Assembly: GCA_963514095.1 (NCBI GenBank)
Contig: OY741268.1
Location: 4,734,001 to 4,798,000, forward strand
Length of the DNA stretch: 64,000 bases
Source of the DNA: Eutrigla gurnardus
Lineage: Eukaryota; Chordata; Actinopteri; Perciformes; Triglidae
Reading direction: 5' to 3'
The notes below the pieces were generated by a model. The model was not told the origin of the DNA, searched no databases, and saw only the letters and a program-made list of their open reading frames with translations. Positions 32,746 through 45,732 of this stretch are shown piece after piece. Each line of letters opens with the position of its first letter. Positions within the stretch are counted from its first letter, which is position 1. A program made the translations under genes and the position numbers.

Positions 32746-33290
32746 TTTCAACAACTTAAAACGGGCAAACTGTTGTTACAACAACAACATCACGCCTGTA
32801 ACTTTATGTTTCATGTGATATAACGACAGAAAAAATCACTACATTTGTAGTTTCATGGGGCACACAAACGCCAGCACTAAAACATGTTTTCCAACAAAAT
32901 TAGACTCTTTCTTTCTACCCCTCTTTCCTTTTCACCACTTTCCCGACACACAAAGCTATAACCCTAGAAAACTGACGACAGATGTACCCAAGGAGGTTTT
33001 CAAAGCTTTCTATCATGCCAAAGTTCCACAGGGACTCTTTCAGATGTACTGCTCTGACAAAAACATGTTGATAATGGCCACGCCACATACAGTATAGCTG
33101 GAACAGGGGACGGGAGCATATTCGGATGACTGGATGGGGGGATGAAGAGATGGCTTGATGGAAAGAAATTATCAGTGGTGTATGAGTGGTGAGAGAGGAC
33201 AGAGGGGGGCACTTCAGAGGTCCCAAGAGGTACGGTCAAGACCAGATGGCATTTGTCTCTGGATGTGTGACCATGCTGTGACAGCAGGGA

Positions 33291-33326
<36 letters not shown>

Positions 33327-33946
33327 CTGTGTTTTGGTAGGAAAAAGACAAAAATAAGTGGAAAAACAAGTAATGGTCAAGACAACTTGACAAAGGAATG
33401 TTAGGTTCAAATGATGTGGGGAATTTCTATACTTGTTGTGGTAAAAATGGGGAGAGAAGGAATCCCAGAGGCAGTGATATCACTTACAGATCTAGCATAC
33501 GGTAATTAAAAGAAAGTTTTTTTAAGTTGGGTTTTTTTAATCAATCTCCCCCTTCAACATGTTTCTCACTCCTGATGTATCAAATAAGAAACTTTAATGC
33601 TCTGCATTCCCCATTCCTGCACTTGTCAACCACAGCGTGTCAATAAATGCTTGTTACTTGCATAGTGTCTTTTCAAAACAAACCTCTGTCTTCAAAGGAA
33701 GTTACGTTTTGACAACAAAACCATTTAATCATACTTCGTACACTACCAATTCACGTTACTAACATGTGACGTGACAAAATGTGACGTGACAAAATGTGAA
33801 ACTTTTAGTTTGACACGAGATACTAATGGCAGTCTCCTGGGTTAAAATCTTGTGTTTGATGGATCCTCCCACCTCCCCTCCCTCCTCGCCTCACTGTGTG
33901 GACCCTCTCACATAAATGAGATGCTAAATGAGTGTTGTGTCTGACA
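32746..33946. other. Non-coding; includes a (CA)n microsatellite at 33294-33322
   Basis: The CA run is uninterrupted. A short direct repeat ATGTGACGTGACAAA lies at 33764-33796. Nothing else is recognised. Confidence 0.5.
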
Positions 33947-34336
33947 CCAAGGAGCACTGACCTAGCTGCATTATTCAATGCCTTGGCAGTGAGAATGGGT
34001 CTCCATCTAAACATTTTTTCCTCTTCCCTCTTTTGCCAAGTACAGTTTCCACAGTTTCTCCGCGTGTAAGCATGGGTTCTCTCCGGGTTCTCCAGCTTCC
34101 TCCCACAGTCCAAAGACATGCAGGATGGGGATAGGTTAATTGGTGACTCTAAATTGCCCGTAGGTGTGAATGTGAGTGTGAATGGTTGTCTGTCTCTACA
34201 TGTCGGCCCTGCGATAGACTGGCGTCCTGTCCAGGGTGTACCCTGCCTTCGCCCAATGACAGCTGGGATCGGCTCCAGCCCCCCGTGACCCTGAATACAG
34301 GATAAGCGGTAGACAATGGATGGATGGATGGATGGA
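33947..34336 (+). mobile_element. RTE-type (Rex3/Expander-like) LINE 3' tail
   Basis: Recognised blocks: CTCCGGGTTCTCCAGCTTCC, CACAGTCCAAAGACATGCA, GGTTAATTGGTGACTCTAAA, ACTGGCGTCCTGTCCAGGGT, GGCTCCAGCCCCCCGTGACC and GATAAGCGGTAGACAATGG, followed by GGAT/GATG repeats (34316-34335). This non-coding tail is very common in fish genomes. The first 100 bases are less certain and match 26555-26600. Confidence 0.7.
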
Positions 34337-35889
34337 CATTACTTCAGTTGTGCCACAGCTATTCCCGCTTCTGTAAGCCCTTTTCTTTAGTTGCCTCTTA
34401 GCAACGTGCTCTCTGGTCTGCTCTCTCTGATATGTGTAGAGCAGCAGTTACCAACCTTTTAGAGACTGAGCGCTACCTGAAGAACAGACAGTATTTATTC
34501 ATACACTTTCTGAATAATACATTTGCTCACTTTATATTTGATATTTAAACATGCAAGTTACATTTGTTTCTGTTAATCTCAACAGCTAATCTGTTTTAAC
34601 ATTTGAAAGTCGTATGAATGTAGCTGTTGCACACTGCAGTTGACAATGCGGGAGGCAATAAGGGAGTTTACTATCTTGGTTCAGACTACAGAGCTTCTGT
34701 GTTATTATTTTTGTTAAAATCTAACCTTCATGAGTATGAATGTAACTCAACATTGAAACTCTTCTGTGTGCCATTTATGGAGCCTTCATTTACTTGGAGA
34801 TCGCAACCCAGTGAGCCGCTTGTCAATCACCAGTGTGTTGGTAAAGGTCACAAGTGGACGTTTTTTTAAAATTGTATTTTATTTTTTATTTTTATTTTAT
34901 ATAGACCCAACCAGGCCTTTTGTCTGTAGCTGACTATAGCCATACAAGTGGAATCACCATAAACCTTAGTGGAGTCTTGTGATTAGCCCTCTCACTCCAT
35001 GTCAAAGTGTCTTTCTTACATCAGACTCCTGCAACATTGTCTCATGGAGGGAAATTAACTGCACAGATTTCCCTGGATATGGATCCCTGCTCTCATCCAC
35101 TCACGGGCTAATGCAGGAAATGTTCCTGAACATATCAGGAACAGACTGCACAGGAGAAAGGGTTTATACAGAGTATCTGTAGCCATCAGTGCTACATCTG
35201 CAGTCTTTAGTTTAGTACAGCACATTGTTTTATGCACAGATTGCTTAGCAGGTAGCTTGATTAATTATTTAAATCATAGGTCACATTACATGACAATCTG
35301 CAATTTTAAATCTACAAACCCTCTATTTACTTTGGGAAATCAAATGAAATGATTTTCTCTGTGGTTGACTCCGACAGTATGTTTTTAATGTAGCCCAAAC
35401 TGTTTTCTAAAGTAGATTAAATTCACGTCTGCATGCATGCTGACTGGAACTTTGGTTTCCCCTGAAATGAACTCTCAGATTTCACCTAGCTGACACGGTC
35501 TCCACCCTTCACCCGACCAATAACAACACAGCGCATGATCTTGTTCCCTTCCTACTGAAATTTCACAGTGATGTGAGTGTGTTACTTTTTGCTGTACAAT
35601 CACCAATAGGCTGTTTAATTGTGAGTGTCGTTGTAGCTTTGAGGGAAACATCTGTGCATGAAACACGTTGCATACTCTTACCTGTTGGAAAAGGAAGTAA
35701 TATACAGCAAAACGGGCTCTAAAAGGTATTACTCCCTCACTACTCCATGCCGCCTTGCACACTTTCATGAAATTCCTGATAAATAAATCACACACACACA
35801 CACACAGACAGAAACATGCAAGACACACTGTCAACATCCTGATTCCGTTGCCCTCTGGACTGATTACCCTGTCATACATAATGCATCAG
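34337..35889. other. Non-coding; no gene seen
   Basis: No motif. A short (CA)n lies at 35790-35806. Confidence 0.45.
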
Positions 35890-36170
35890 CTAAATGCTTA
35901 AGTTGAATTATTAGGATGTTTTATTCAGGAAGGGGCCGGGCTGCCTCTTTTCTCCCGGTTAAGGATGGCTGGTTCAGGGGGGCGAGGCGCCTCAGCACTC
36001 GGGCACTGCGGAACATGATTTGGATTAATTAGTAATGGTGAATGTAAGGTGCTGCAGACGTACCATTAATGCAGACAGGCTGAGGGCCATGGCGCTAACA
36101 GCTGCTTCCTTTTATCTGCCCGAGTGGAAAGTATGCCAGAGTTCACCGTTTAATCCTCAGGTCAGTAGAC
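35890..36170. other. Candidate conserved non-coding segment
   Basis: Contains GATTTGGATTAATTAGTAAT and ACCATTAATGCAGACAGG, clustered homeodomain-like ATTA/TAAT cores in balanced-composition DNA with no repeat signature. The call is speculative and rests on composition and motif only. Confidence 0.25.
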
Positions 36171-37611
36171 CAATGGATAGCAGTTGTGTGTCCCTGAAGA
36201 GACACCGTCCAAACAGAACTGTAATGTTCTTAAATCAAAAAGGACATTATATTTCAGTCGAAAAGGGTTGTCGTAAATTTTACTTTTAATTTACTCCTCC
36301 CTCTAACTATATGTAGTTCTATATAAAATGATATACCGTAAATCGTCTAATATAGGCCTTTATTTACTCAAGCGTATCGCAGCCTAGGCCTTTGTTGGAA
36401 GGAAGCCAGATTTGGAGACAGGCCCCTATTTCTATTTGAGCAAAACGGACTACCAGTAGAATGAATAAAAACAAGATTTTGTGTCTATTTGAACCTATAA
36501 AATACTAGGTGCTCCGCAGCTGCCATATTACAGTAAACGATGTTTACCGCTTGACAGTATTGCACGCTTGGTGGGCTGCCACTAGGAGGATGATTGACAG
36601 GCGCTATCCTTCATACAATCACGCGCACACTTCATGGCTGCACCTGATTGGACGAATGCCTCCACAGCTGTCCTGTCTGCTCCCGGATTTCAAACCGACC
36701 AACATGGCGGCTCGTTTGGAATCTTTCTCTTGTTTTACGACAATAGTTCACCGAAATGTGTTTCTGAAAACATTTTATGCGAGAAATAAGCTATGCAGTT
36801 GCTGAATCTGTCTTTATTTTAGATTGACAACGGTCAGTTTAAAAGACTTTCGAGAGCCCCATATAGACAATGAATGGGAAGCGTGGAAATAACGCTGCCT
36901 GTGGACACGTACCTTCAGCCAAAAAAGTTAAAAACTTGAGAGCCCTGCCGTAGCTATGGCTTGGATTCGTTAGCAAACATTGCGCCCCTGTGGTACTTAC
37001 ATGTTACTATCACAAGCATAATGTTGACGCCTGCCCAGAAAAACTTTGGTTCTAATAATAGCCCTGGCCTCCATTAGAGACCGGCTTTTATTTACCTCCG
37101 CCGACAGCGAGACCGGCCAATGTGAGAGACCGGCCGGTAATAGAATACAGGCCAGTATAAGAGCATTTAAGGTAGAGAACTATGGAGAGGACTATTTTGA
37201 AGACGGCATAGTGTGCTCACAGTGTCAACAAAATAAAAGCACCAACAGACACAATAAATGTGCACAAACAAGTTCCATCAGCAGCTTAAATACCGACTAG
37301 AAAACATGAAATGAAAACATTCTTAGATTAAATTAAATTGTAAATGATATTCCTCCATTTACTACATAGATGTCAAAAAGTGGCTGAGGCTGATGAATCC
37401 TGACTGTTAGTCCCTGGTATGGGTAAAGCACCAAATAAACTGGATCCTAAATTTCCCATAATCCAACTGGATCTGTCAAACACATTCTGAACAGTGACAG
37501 GTTAGTGTTGCTTTTTTCCCCCGAAGGCAACACAATAAGCACATCAATGAATGATAATATTGCTTTCCTCGTTGAGTACTTTTATGTGCACCAAATCCCA
37601 GATTTCCTTAA
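36171..37611. other. Non-coding, partly repeat-like
   Basis: A direct repeat related to GGCCTTTATTTACTC (36354) recurs as GGCTTTTATTTACCTC (37083), flanking about 730 bp. GACCGGC occurs three times at 37079-37137. This looks like an interspersed repeat, but I do not recognise the family. Confidence 0.4.
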
Positions 37612-37706
37612 AAACGATGATCCATCCATCATTAACTGCTTATCCTGTATTCAGGGTCGCTGGGGGCATTGGGCGAAGGCAGGGTCCACCGGGATAGGTA
37701 ACCAGT
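37612..37706 (-). mobile_element. RTE-type (Rex3/Expander-like) LINE tail, short copy
   Basis: The minus strand reads CCTTCGCCCAATGCCCCCAG, CGACCCTGAATACAGGATAA, then GATGGATGGATC: the same ending as at 34240-34335 in the opposite orientation and severely 5' truncated. Confidence 0.7.
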
Positions 37707-37811
37707 CTATTGATGATATTACACCTCATCATTTATTTGTAGGTGAAAATGAATATTCCACTAGTATTCCTGTCTCCATGCAGCCGTTCATATTCTGAGC
37801 AATGTAACATT

Positions 37812-38092
37812 AGTTGCCTTTGTCCATATTCTTCTCTGCTGTGTTTGATGGGTCGATGCCCGAACATGTCGTTTATCACGGCAAACATGGAAAAGTGGAA
37901 CAGCAGGAGCTGCTTGCTGTGTTTATGTCCGGGACACAGCTGGACGTAAACAGGGATGTGGATGTGTGTCACAAATCGCCGAAAAAACACCAACTGAGAT
38001 GCATAGTGAATGTGCTGTATACAAAGAATGCTGCTAAAAAATGCTACAAGTGGAACATGAGTGTGCACGTAAACATAGCTGGTGAGTCTTAA
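37812..38092 (+). other. Unidentified exon-like open frame
   Basis: An open frame of about 92 codons ends shortly after a good donor-like site (GCTG|GTGAGT, 38075-38083). Its middle reads like real protein: Val/Lys/Cys balanced, with PEHVVYHGKHGKVEQQELL and NVLYTKNAAKKCYKWNMSVH, not low complexity. No acceptor, partner exon or known domain is found. It could be an orphan exon of a transposon or host gene, or chance. Confidence 0.35.
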
Positions 38093-39442
38093 GTAAAGCA
38101 ATATAATTGAATCTTTATGAGAGTAATACATTATTTGTATTTCTTGTGACTCCAACAGTGGTGAAATTATTGAAATGTATAACAAGATTAAATAGTTGAT
38201 CAGGATTACTGCAGTATTGTCATTATATACTGTTAGAGGGGTCTGTGATGTCATTATCGCACTGCAAACGCAGCTGATGGCTCATAAGGTGGTTATATTC
38301 ATATCCATAATCATTGTTTTGATAGGCCCCAATGGACATGTTACTCAGTAATGATTATTATATTATCAATCCAGCAGAATGTTATCATGGCTGTGGTGTC
38401 ATGGATTAGTGTGTGTGTGTGTGTGTCGCTCACTGACTGACCCTTGAGGTCACTATGTCAGCCCTCACTTCCCCTACTTAACATGGTACAATTGGCAAAT
38501 TATCATGAAGTCTGACCACAGCTGAACACACACACAATCTGTTGCACCTACGTTAACCTGGGAACGCACTCTCTCTCCCTGTGTGTGTGTGTGTGTGTGT
38601 GGCAGTCATAGGTCCAACAGATGGTCAGATCAGTGCTGCATTGAGCCCCCAGTCTTCCAGTTTGGGCAATTAAAACACGTGACTCCATTCACACCTTCAT
38701 TTACACCACTGTTACTCTGCTTACCTCGGGGCACCCCATTTCCTCTTTGGCATATGCAGCAGATGTAGTTTGAGCATTTTTTTAATCACACCAATAATAA
38801 TCTCTTCTAGAGGGTATTGTTGGAAGACATATATTATATTATATTAAAACCATATTATACACAATTTGAGGGGATTTGAGGGGCATTTGTTATGCCTCAT
38901 TCAGCTGTATGACATTGCTGGCCTATGTGACTGTGAGCTCCACTGGTGGGTCACAGAAGCCACAGACTGCCACAGTGCCACTCTAAACCAATCCCTGGGC
39001 CCTGCTTTGTAACTGCTCCTCATATTAGGATGGGTGAAATGCATTGTGTAGATTTCACTACATTGTACCCTCTGACTTTAAATTCACCCTCAAATGTTCA
39101 ATCATCTGTAATCCTTCAGGTCAATTTAACCTCAGCATGTTAAACCTTCAGAAAATGATTATAATCAAAAATTGTTACCCGGGTTTATGCTTGAGGTACT
39201 AAATATTTATTTTTTTGACAACATAAATAACCCATTAAATAAACATCCAGAGTACGTATGTGACTATCAAAAAATAGGCAAATCACGATAAATCTCTAAG
39301 ATTAGCAGCACTAAGTCAACCCGATCATTGAAGTGAAGAGCTGGACCATGATAACTTTCCATTTTTGGAAGAATTACTTTGAAAAAAGCACTTTGATTTG
39401 ATTCAAGTTGGACCTTTTCAAAAAGTGACAGCCCTTGTTAGT
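38093..39442. other. Non-coding; two (GT)n microsatellites
   Basis: GT runs at 38409-38426 and 38580-38600. No gene is seen. Confidence 0.6.
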
Positions 39443-40231
39443 TAGGGCCCGAGCGCCGACAACGTCGGGCAACGCAAAGCCCTATTGAAATGCTGTCGTT
39501 TATTATTTTTTCATGACTTCCGTTGCCATTTTGGAGGCCTTATCATATTCAGAAGTTGAAAAAAATTTCTGAGCCTATGTGGACTGGTGAAAATTGCAAC
39601 ATTTTAGAGGTCTTGTAAAAAAAATTGCTCTCTAGCGCCACCTAGCGACGTTTCGTCCACACAACGCACACCGTAACTCCAATTGACACAACATGGACGA
39701 ATTTCATGCTTCGCCACAATACTCTAAACAGTTATAACTTCATTGTCCATTGTCCGATCTGGTTTAAACTTCTCACATTTGATTCATATCTTGAACGCGT
39801 CTGCACTAGAATTTTGACTGACAATAAGAGCGCCACCTAATGGCGACATGAAATGTCATGTTTTTACACTTGTATAAGACCCCAGTGTCGTGGAACTTTG
39901 CACCCCAGTCGAGCGTGATGACTTCAATCATCTGACACAGTGATGGACAGGACGATTCAGGCAAGCGACGACCGGCGCCGTGGCGGTGGCCGGGGATCAC
40001 CCGCGCCGTGGCGGTGGCAGGGGACGACCGGCGCCGTGGCGGTGGCCGGGGACGACAGGCGCCAGCCGTGGCGGTGGCCGGGGACGACAGGCGCCAGCCG
40101 TGGCGGTGGCCGGGGACGACCGGCGCCGTGGCGGTGGCCAGGCCAGGCGGTCCGACATGTCAGGCGGTCGTAGCACTAACCGAGTTACGTGCCATACGAG
40201 GGCCCGTTCATCACTGCTCGCAGTTTTAATT
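39443..40231 (+). repeat. Teleost interspersed repeat with internal minisatellite
   Basis: Starts TTAGGGCCCGAGCGCCGACA and ends ACGAGGGCCCGTTCATCACT followed by GCTCGCAGTTTTAATTTAA. From memory both ends belong to a repeat very common in fish. TAGCGCCACCTAGCGACG and GAGCGCCACCTAATGGCGAC lie within. Class is uncertain. Confidence 0.55.
39962..40145 (+). repeat. GC-rich minisatellite, about 28-34 bp units
   Basis: Six units with the core CGCCGTGGCGGTGGCCGGGG, joined by GACGACCGG or GACGACAGGCGCCAG. The array stays open in all three forward frames, giving Arg/Gly-rich ORFs that are composition artefacts. It lies within the teleost repeat. Confidence 0.9.
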
Positions 40232-41333
40232 TAACTTGTTTACATGCAACCTTCGTGTTGCAGGTATTTCTTCATCCACCGATGTGTTGGACATATTAAA
40301 AGTATGAGCTGATGATAACGCTGGATTAAAAGTTCACGGATCACTAAATTTGTTGCAATTCAACCTGAAGGAAACATGAATGTCTGAATCAAATTGCACG
40401 GTTCCATCCAAGCGTTGAGATATTTCACTCAAAGTAATAAAAATGTCTTTCAATCTCAAAGGGCACTAAAGAAAAATCAGGGAATCAGCAAAGTCACTAA
40501 AGGATTCCTCCTTCGTTGACCATGAATATCTGTACGATATTTTGTGGTACTAGATGTAAAGTCAGGGGAGTTCCTTCTGCAGCTCGATCCTCTATGAACA
40601 ATCAATATACTACATGGTGAGATATTTCACTGGATGATGTTGAAGAGGAATGTCTGGATTCATCCTCAGGGAACCATGAATGTCTGCATCAAATATCATG
40701 GCAATCTGGATTCAATATATGTTGACATATTTCTGTATTGACCACAGACCTATATTATTGCAAACGACTCCAGTAGCATCGCTCACATGTTAAAACATTT
40801 GTGAGACAGAATGAATCAGAATCTGATTAATTATTGCTCTTCCCTGAAATTTTGGATTCAAGGCCTTACAAATGCTGACCGTAAATCAACATGTTTCCTA
40901 CAAGCAGATGATCAAAGGATGGAGATGAGAATGCCAGGGCAAACTAGATGTTTTCATTAAATGGTAATAACATCTAATTCAATCCAACATATTGTGGGGC
41001 GAAGTGAACCTTCCAGCCTGTATTGGACACAAAAAGAATCTTTGGACTTTTTGTCTCATTATTACTTTTCTGTTGCTAGCCACTGGTCACAGAATAAATA
41101 TGATTTTGAATCAAATATCCAAATGGAAAACTTTTTTATAAATGTGTCTTGTCGATTTAATAGTCTATTGCTTTGGTTTGAGAAACCTGCCTTCAAGCTC
41201 CGTCTCTCACTCTCTCACTGCCTAAATGAAACCCTTATTGAAAAATGAACACTATCTGTATTGTTAACTGGCTACCAGGCTTTTTTTTACCACATCAGAG
41301 ACAGACGCCATGCTTTGTTTTCACGTAGCATCT
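40232..41333. other. Non-coding; no gene seen
   Basis: AT-rich, no motif recognised. Confidence 0.45.
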
Positions 41334-41600
41334 AGCGCCTTGCAAAAGTATTCAGCCCATTGGCTCCTTTTCCTATTTTGTAATTTACAACTTCAAATTA
41401 AATTAAATTAAAAAAGAAAAAAATGTATGAGATCTGGTGCTACCAATCGTGTTCATAAGTTATATTATAAGTTGAATGAAGTCCCCCTGTGTGCAATCTG
41501 ATTGTCACATGATCTGTCACATGATCTAATGGAGCACCATTAAATCTATCAGTTTAAAGAGTTTAAATGTGGGAAAGAAACCACAGAGTGAGAGACAATA
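41334..41600 (+). mobile_element. Tc1/mariner-like end fragment
   Basis: GCGCCTTGCAAAAGTATTCA at 41336-41355, then a TTTTCCTATTTTGTAATTTAC block, is the terminal repeat type of a common fish Tc1-like element. No transposase follows within the fragment. A related end in the opposite orientation lies at 57540-57672. Confidence 0.6.
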
Positions 41601-43224
41601 AACTCTTTTAAAATTAAGTCGTCAATGATTGAAGCGTGGAGCAAGATTTACTAATTTTGTGATTCCTCTGTGTTTTGTTCATATAGAATACACTGAAGAT
41701 GATATCAACCAAATCTAAGTTCTGTCCTTTTCTGAAGTTCAGCCAAATTTTACACTGATATAGACAGTTGAAAGCAGCGGGTAACAGATGAAACAGAAAC
41801 ATTGCTGCATATTCAACACGTCTCTGATCTCCATTTGTGTGTTGTTGATTAACTTATGCATTTTCCCTCTGTTTGTGTGTTTGTGTGTCTGTCCCCTTTA
41901 AATTTTCACTTGTATATGAATCATTTATCATGATATTAAATTAAGCTTTGTTTTTGTCACCACCACAACCAGAGAATAAATGTTGAGAAATTTCAGTATC
42001 AAAAATGTCTTTGGTGAACAATTTTTCACATACATTTATTTTTCTGTCCAAAAAATATGGATGTATAAATGTGTAAAATATGTAAATTACTCATATTACT
42101 AGTGGTCGACCGATGTGGGTTTTTCAATGGCCGATGCCCGATCTCTAATGTCAATATCATGTTTTTGTTCTTATCATGTTTTATGTTGCATCTCTGTGCA
42201 CGTGATAAATAAAGAAGCTTGTTTGCTTTTTTGCATTTGATAAAATACAACAACTGAGACACAAAATTGCTATAGGGTGTGGGACCCACTGTTGCTACAG
42301 ATACTCTACGAGCGGCCGGCGCTGCGAGCCTGCGGCCGTGCTCCGTGCGCTTCAGCACATTAACCGGATTAATTGGGCCAAACATCTCTCACAAAATGTT
42401 GACATTCTTCCTCTCATGAATGAGAACAGTAAATTCATTGTTGTGTTGTTTAATTTAACCAATATTTGTTCTTTTGGGTTAGGTTAATGTACTGCTCTAC
42501 TTAGGTTGGACTTTCCAGTTAAAATGTTGTATAAAATATCAAGAAAAGTGCTTGAATTAAGGACAATAACTGAGGGTAATATCTATAGATTATGTGCCAA
42601 ACACAGCCTATCTCGCCTTTGTGTTTCCTCATGTACCCAGCTTGTTTCTGTGTATGTAGAAGTGTTTGTGAATCTATTTGTGGACGATGGGAACCTTAGT
42701 CTTCTGGGTGGTGCTTCAGGATTGGCAAGCGTGGAGCTTACCATTCGTATGACTCTGATTAAAGTTAGCAAACAAGACTTTCTTACTCAATGACTTCTTT
42801 ACCTCACAAATGTGATGTTGCTGACGGAAACCTGGCTTAATACTAGTGCATTTTTATGGATTCCTCCTCCTGGCTGTGGTTTATTGAGCTACCCTCAGAC
42901 CACTTTTGGGAGTGGATGGACAGTCTGTTTGTGACAGTTTTAAAATCTACTTTCACTGTTCTCAGACCTTATCCAACACCTACTCCAGCTTTGCAACTAT
43001 TTGAGACAAACTATTTGAGAGTCCTTTCCTGTGCTGTGTGCGTTTGGGTACCTCCCACCAAAGTTCAATAAGGATTGTTTACAGGACTTTGCATATTTTG
43101 TTGCAGAAATCCTGTTAAACTATTATCAACATTGGTTAATTTCATATACACCATTGACCTTCTTTTTTACAGAGGAGCTTGAACTCGCCTCCTCCCTGAA
43201 TGTGGGATTGCATCAGTGAATCAG
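41601..43224. other. Non-coding; contains a MITE-like scrap
   Basis: AGTGGTCGACCGATGTGGGTT (42103 on) with GGCCGATGCCCGAT resembles a short teleost DNA-transposon terminus. Otherwise nothing is recognised. Confidence 0.35.
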
Positions 43225-43395
43225 TGATTGATCTGGTTTAGTTGCACCAGGCTTCACTTAGTCAGCTGTTCATCCTGGTTTGGCCGTTGTGCAACCAGTT
43301 AAACCAGACTGTTCTTGCTGGGTTATGTTGAACCCAGTTTCGTTATTTATCCTGGATATCAGAATTCTGCTTTTGTGAAATAGCCCCCGAGAATA
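43225..43395 (-). repeat. MITE-like fragment
   Basis: Sequence rich in AACCAG/CTGGTT and GGTTTA/TAAACC, and ending TTTTGTGAAATAGCCCCC, resembles non-autonomous Harbinger-like repeats of fish whose ends read GGGGCTATTTCACAAA. Weak call from memory. Confidence 0.3.
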
Positions 43396-45732
43396 TGAAC
43401 ATGGGACTTAAGGTGTGTTTACACCAAACATGTAATGCTAACAAATTATCATTCGGTCAAACTTATGTGAGTGTTTATTTGTGTCAATGATATTAGATGC
43501 GCCGGAAAGGGGGAGGACTTGCCTCCATGTCGACGTCAACAAGCTTTCATCCATCATGGCGGAAATAACCACTTTTGATGCTTTGTACATGTTGTGAAAT
43601 CCCAGATACACCAGCAAACAAAACGTTGTCCTGTCTCAGTTTTTAACATCAACCCACGTTGGCTGGTTTACTACAGTGGTATGAACACAAAATACATTTT
43701 TTTGTTGTGATTGAATTGCAATAAATGGATAGAAATTATACTGAAATAACTACATGACAACAATTTGTAAAAAGTAAAATTTCAAAGTTCGTTGGGGCTG
43801 TCCACAAAACATTAAGCAAGTTTTATATTTATACATAAGTTTTATATTTGATTTGTTTTCTGATTCACCATCCAGTTAAAACAACGTTTTATTGTAAGTC
43901 TGAATACTTTTTACATTACATTTACATTTACATTCAGACAAATTAGGCTGATTTTTCATTTCAGTTACATACATTCCCTTAAAACATTTGTACTTAATTG
44001 TGCGTAATTTCCAGTTTTTCAAAAGACACTATAGTCATATTCTGGGATCAGAATATAAATAAATAATATAAAAGCATTCCGCAGTAGAAAGAGGCCAATG
44101 AGATAAACTGTCAGTGAGAATAACTGTGTATCTTTATCAGTATTAGTATGGACACAAACTCCATCAAAGTATGTGAGTAGAACAGGACATCGCTGAAGCT
44201 TCAGAGGAAAGGACGTCTCATTTCTCTCAAAACACACTTTCCTCTCTCTTGGCATGGTTTCCTGCATCTATCCATTGGTCCCTGGTAGGAGGGACGGAGA
44301 TGCAAACCAAAAGACACGTGTGAGAAAACGTGGATGCAACTGAAGAGACTGAGGGTGATCCCACAGAGTCTGTGTCTGCGTTTAGGTCCTCACTCACTGG
44401 TTGGAACAAGAGGACATTATGCATTTATGTGGTTTTCGTTCAGCTGTGGTGTTCTTGGAGCAGCAGATTGGTTATTTGAACATGCAACCCTTTTTGCCTT
44501 TTTCCAGTCTAAATGGTATTTGTGGTCTTCAAGACAAGATAGAACTTCATTAAACCCCAAGGGAATTCTTGTGCCAGAAATTGATTTAAAAATATGATAT
44601 ATATCAATATATTATAATAAATATAGAGTAATACATGTCATGTCTTTAAGAAGTAATACTAACACCAGTGCAAAATAGAATAGCATGGAGAGTAGTATCA
44701 ATTTAGTAAGAAGAGTCATATTGGCAATGCTATTGTAAATGTAATAAAAGTCATATTGCACATGGTATATTGAAAGTAATATTTCACTTGATATTGAGAT
44801 GTAATTTGATCCAAATACATTATTGAAAACCATTGCCAAAATGTATATATCTGTTTAATAGAAGATGTAATCTTTTTTTTGTGTCTGTCAGTCAAGATCC
44901 CACTTTGGAGATTAATAAAGTTCTTGCTATGCCGTCCTTGTTTCAAAAACACTCCATAAAATATGTTGATTGATAAAACATTTGTTTTGTTTACCTCCTT
45001 CGCTAAATGTCCATCCCCCCCCTCCTTGTCTCACTCCCTCACCAGCCTCCATAAACAGTGTCTCTTTCAAGTGGGGTAAAATTGCATAGCATACCACAGT
45101 GTTGACAGACTCTCGTCGTCACCACCGCTGTGATTCCAGCCTGGGCATTTTTGAAGTCACTCTGAGATAAACAGTTTTGGCTGCAGGATGGAGAGAAGGA
45201 GGGGGAGGTAAAAGGAGGGGAAAAGGCAAGAGGAATTAGAGAGAGCGTAGGAGGGACAAAAGGACAGTTTGGAAGGAATTATAGAGGAAATTTGAAGCTT
45301 GTGTGGAGGGTTCCTGTGATCTGCTGCATTTACTGTCCCACACACACATCTGGACTGTGAAGAGAAGAAGCACGTGTGTGTGTGGTGTGGTGAGGTGAAG
45401 GTGGCTGCTGCTGTTGTGAATGAAACACACAAAGGGCCATATCTTGCACCCAGTGCATTGCACTTTCAACACAAAGGCAAGTATCATGACTGTTTTCCAT
45501 CCAATGCACAGCAGACCTTCTCGCCAGATAAGCACGTCGGTAAAAGAGGAAACTGACTTGCGCTCCCCCCGTCGTGTCAGCGGAAAAGTGAAGCGTGGTC
45601 TGGCGCAAAGTTTCCCTTGGACTTTTTGGGTGTTTCGGAAACAATTCTGCCACAGACTAGGTAAAACCTGGTGTAAAGTCAGTCCCGGTACCTAAAAGTA
45701 GTCAGGGTACTGTTGGCTATGATATGGAGGTC
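43396..45732. other. Non-coding; no gene seen
   Basis: Includes TTACATTTACATTTACATTC near 43914-43936 and a LINE-tail-like ATTAATAAAGTTCTTGCTATG near 44910. Frames here lack motifs. Confidence 0.45.

Noticed and set aside
36035..36289. Host exon coding 84 residues
   Set aside because: No splice sites in phase and no recognisable domain; composition suits non-coding DNA.
37733..38254. Minus-strand frame of 173 codons
   Set aside because: Biased, hydrophobic, no domain; overlaps the better plus-strand exon-like frame. Not excluded, but not supportable.
39940..40234. Three overlapping Arg/Gly-rich open frames
   Set aside because: They are frames of the GC-rich minisatellite and stay open only because its units lack stop codons.
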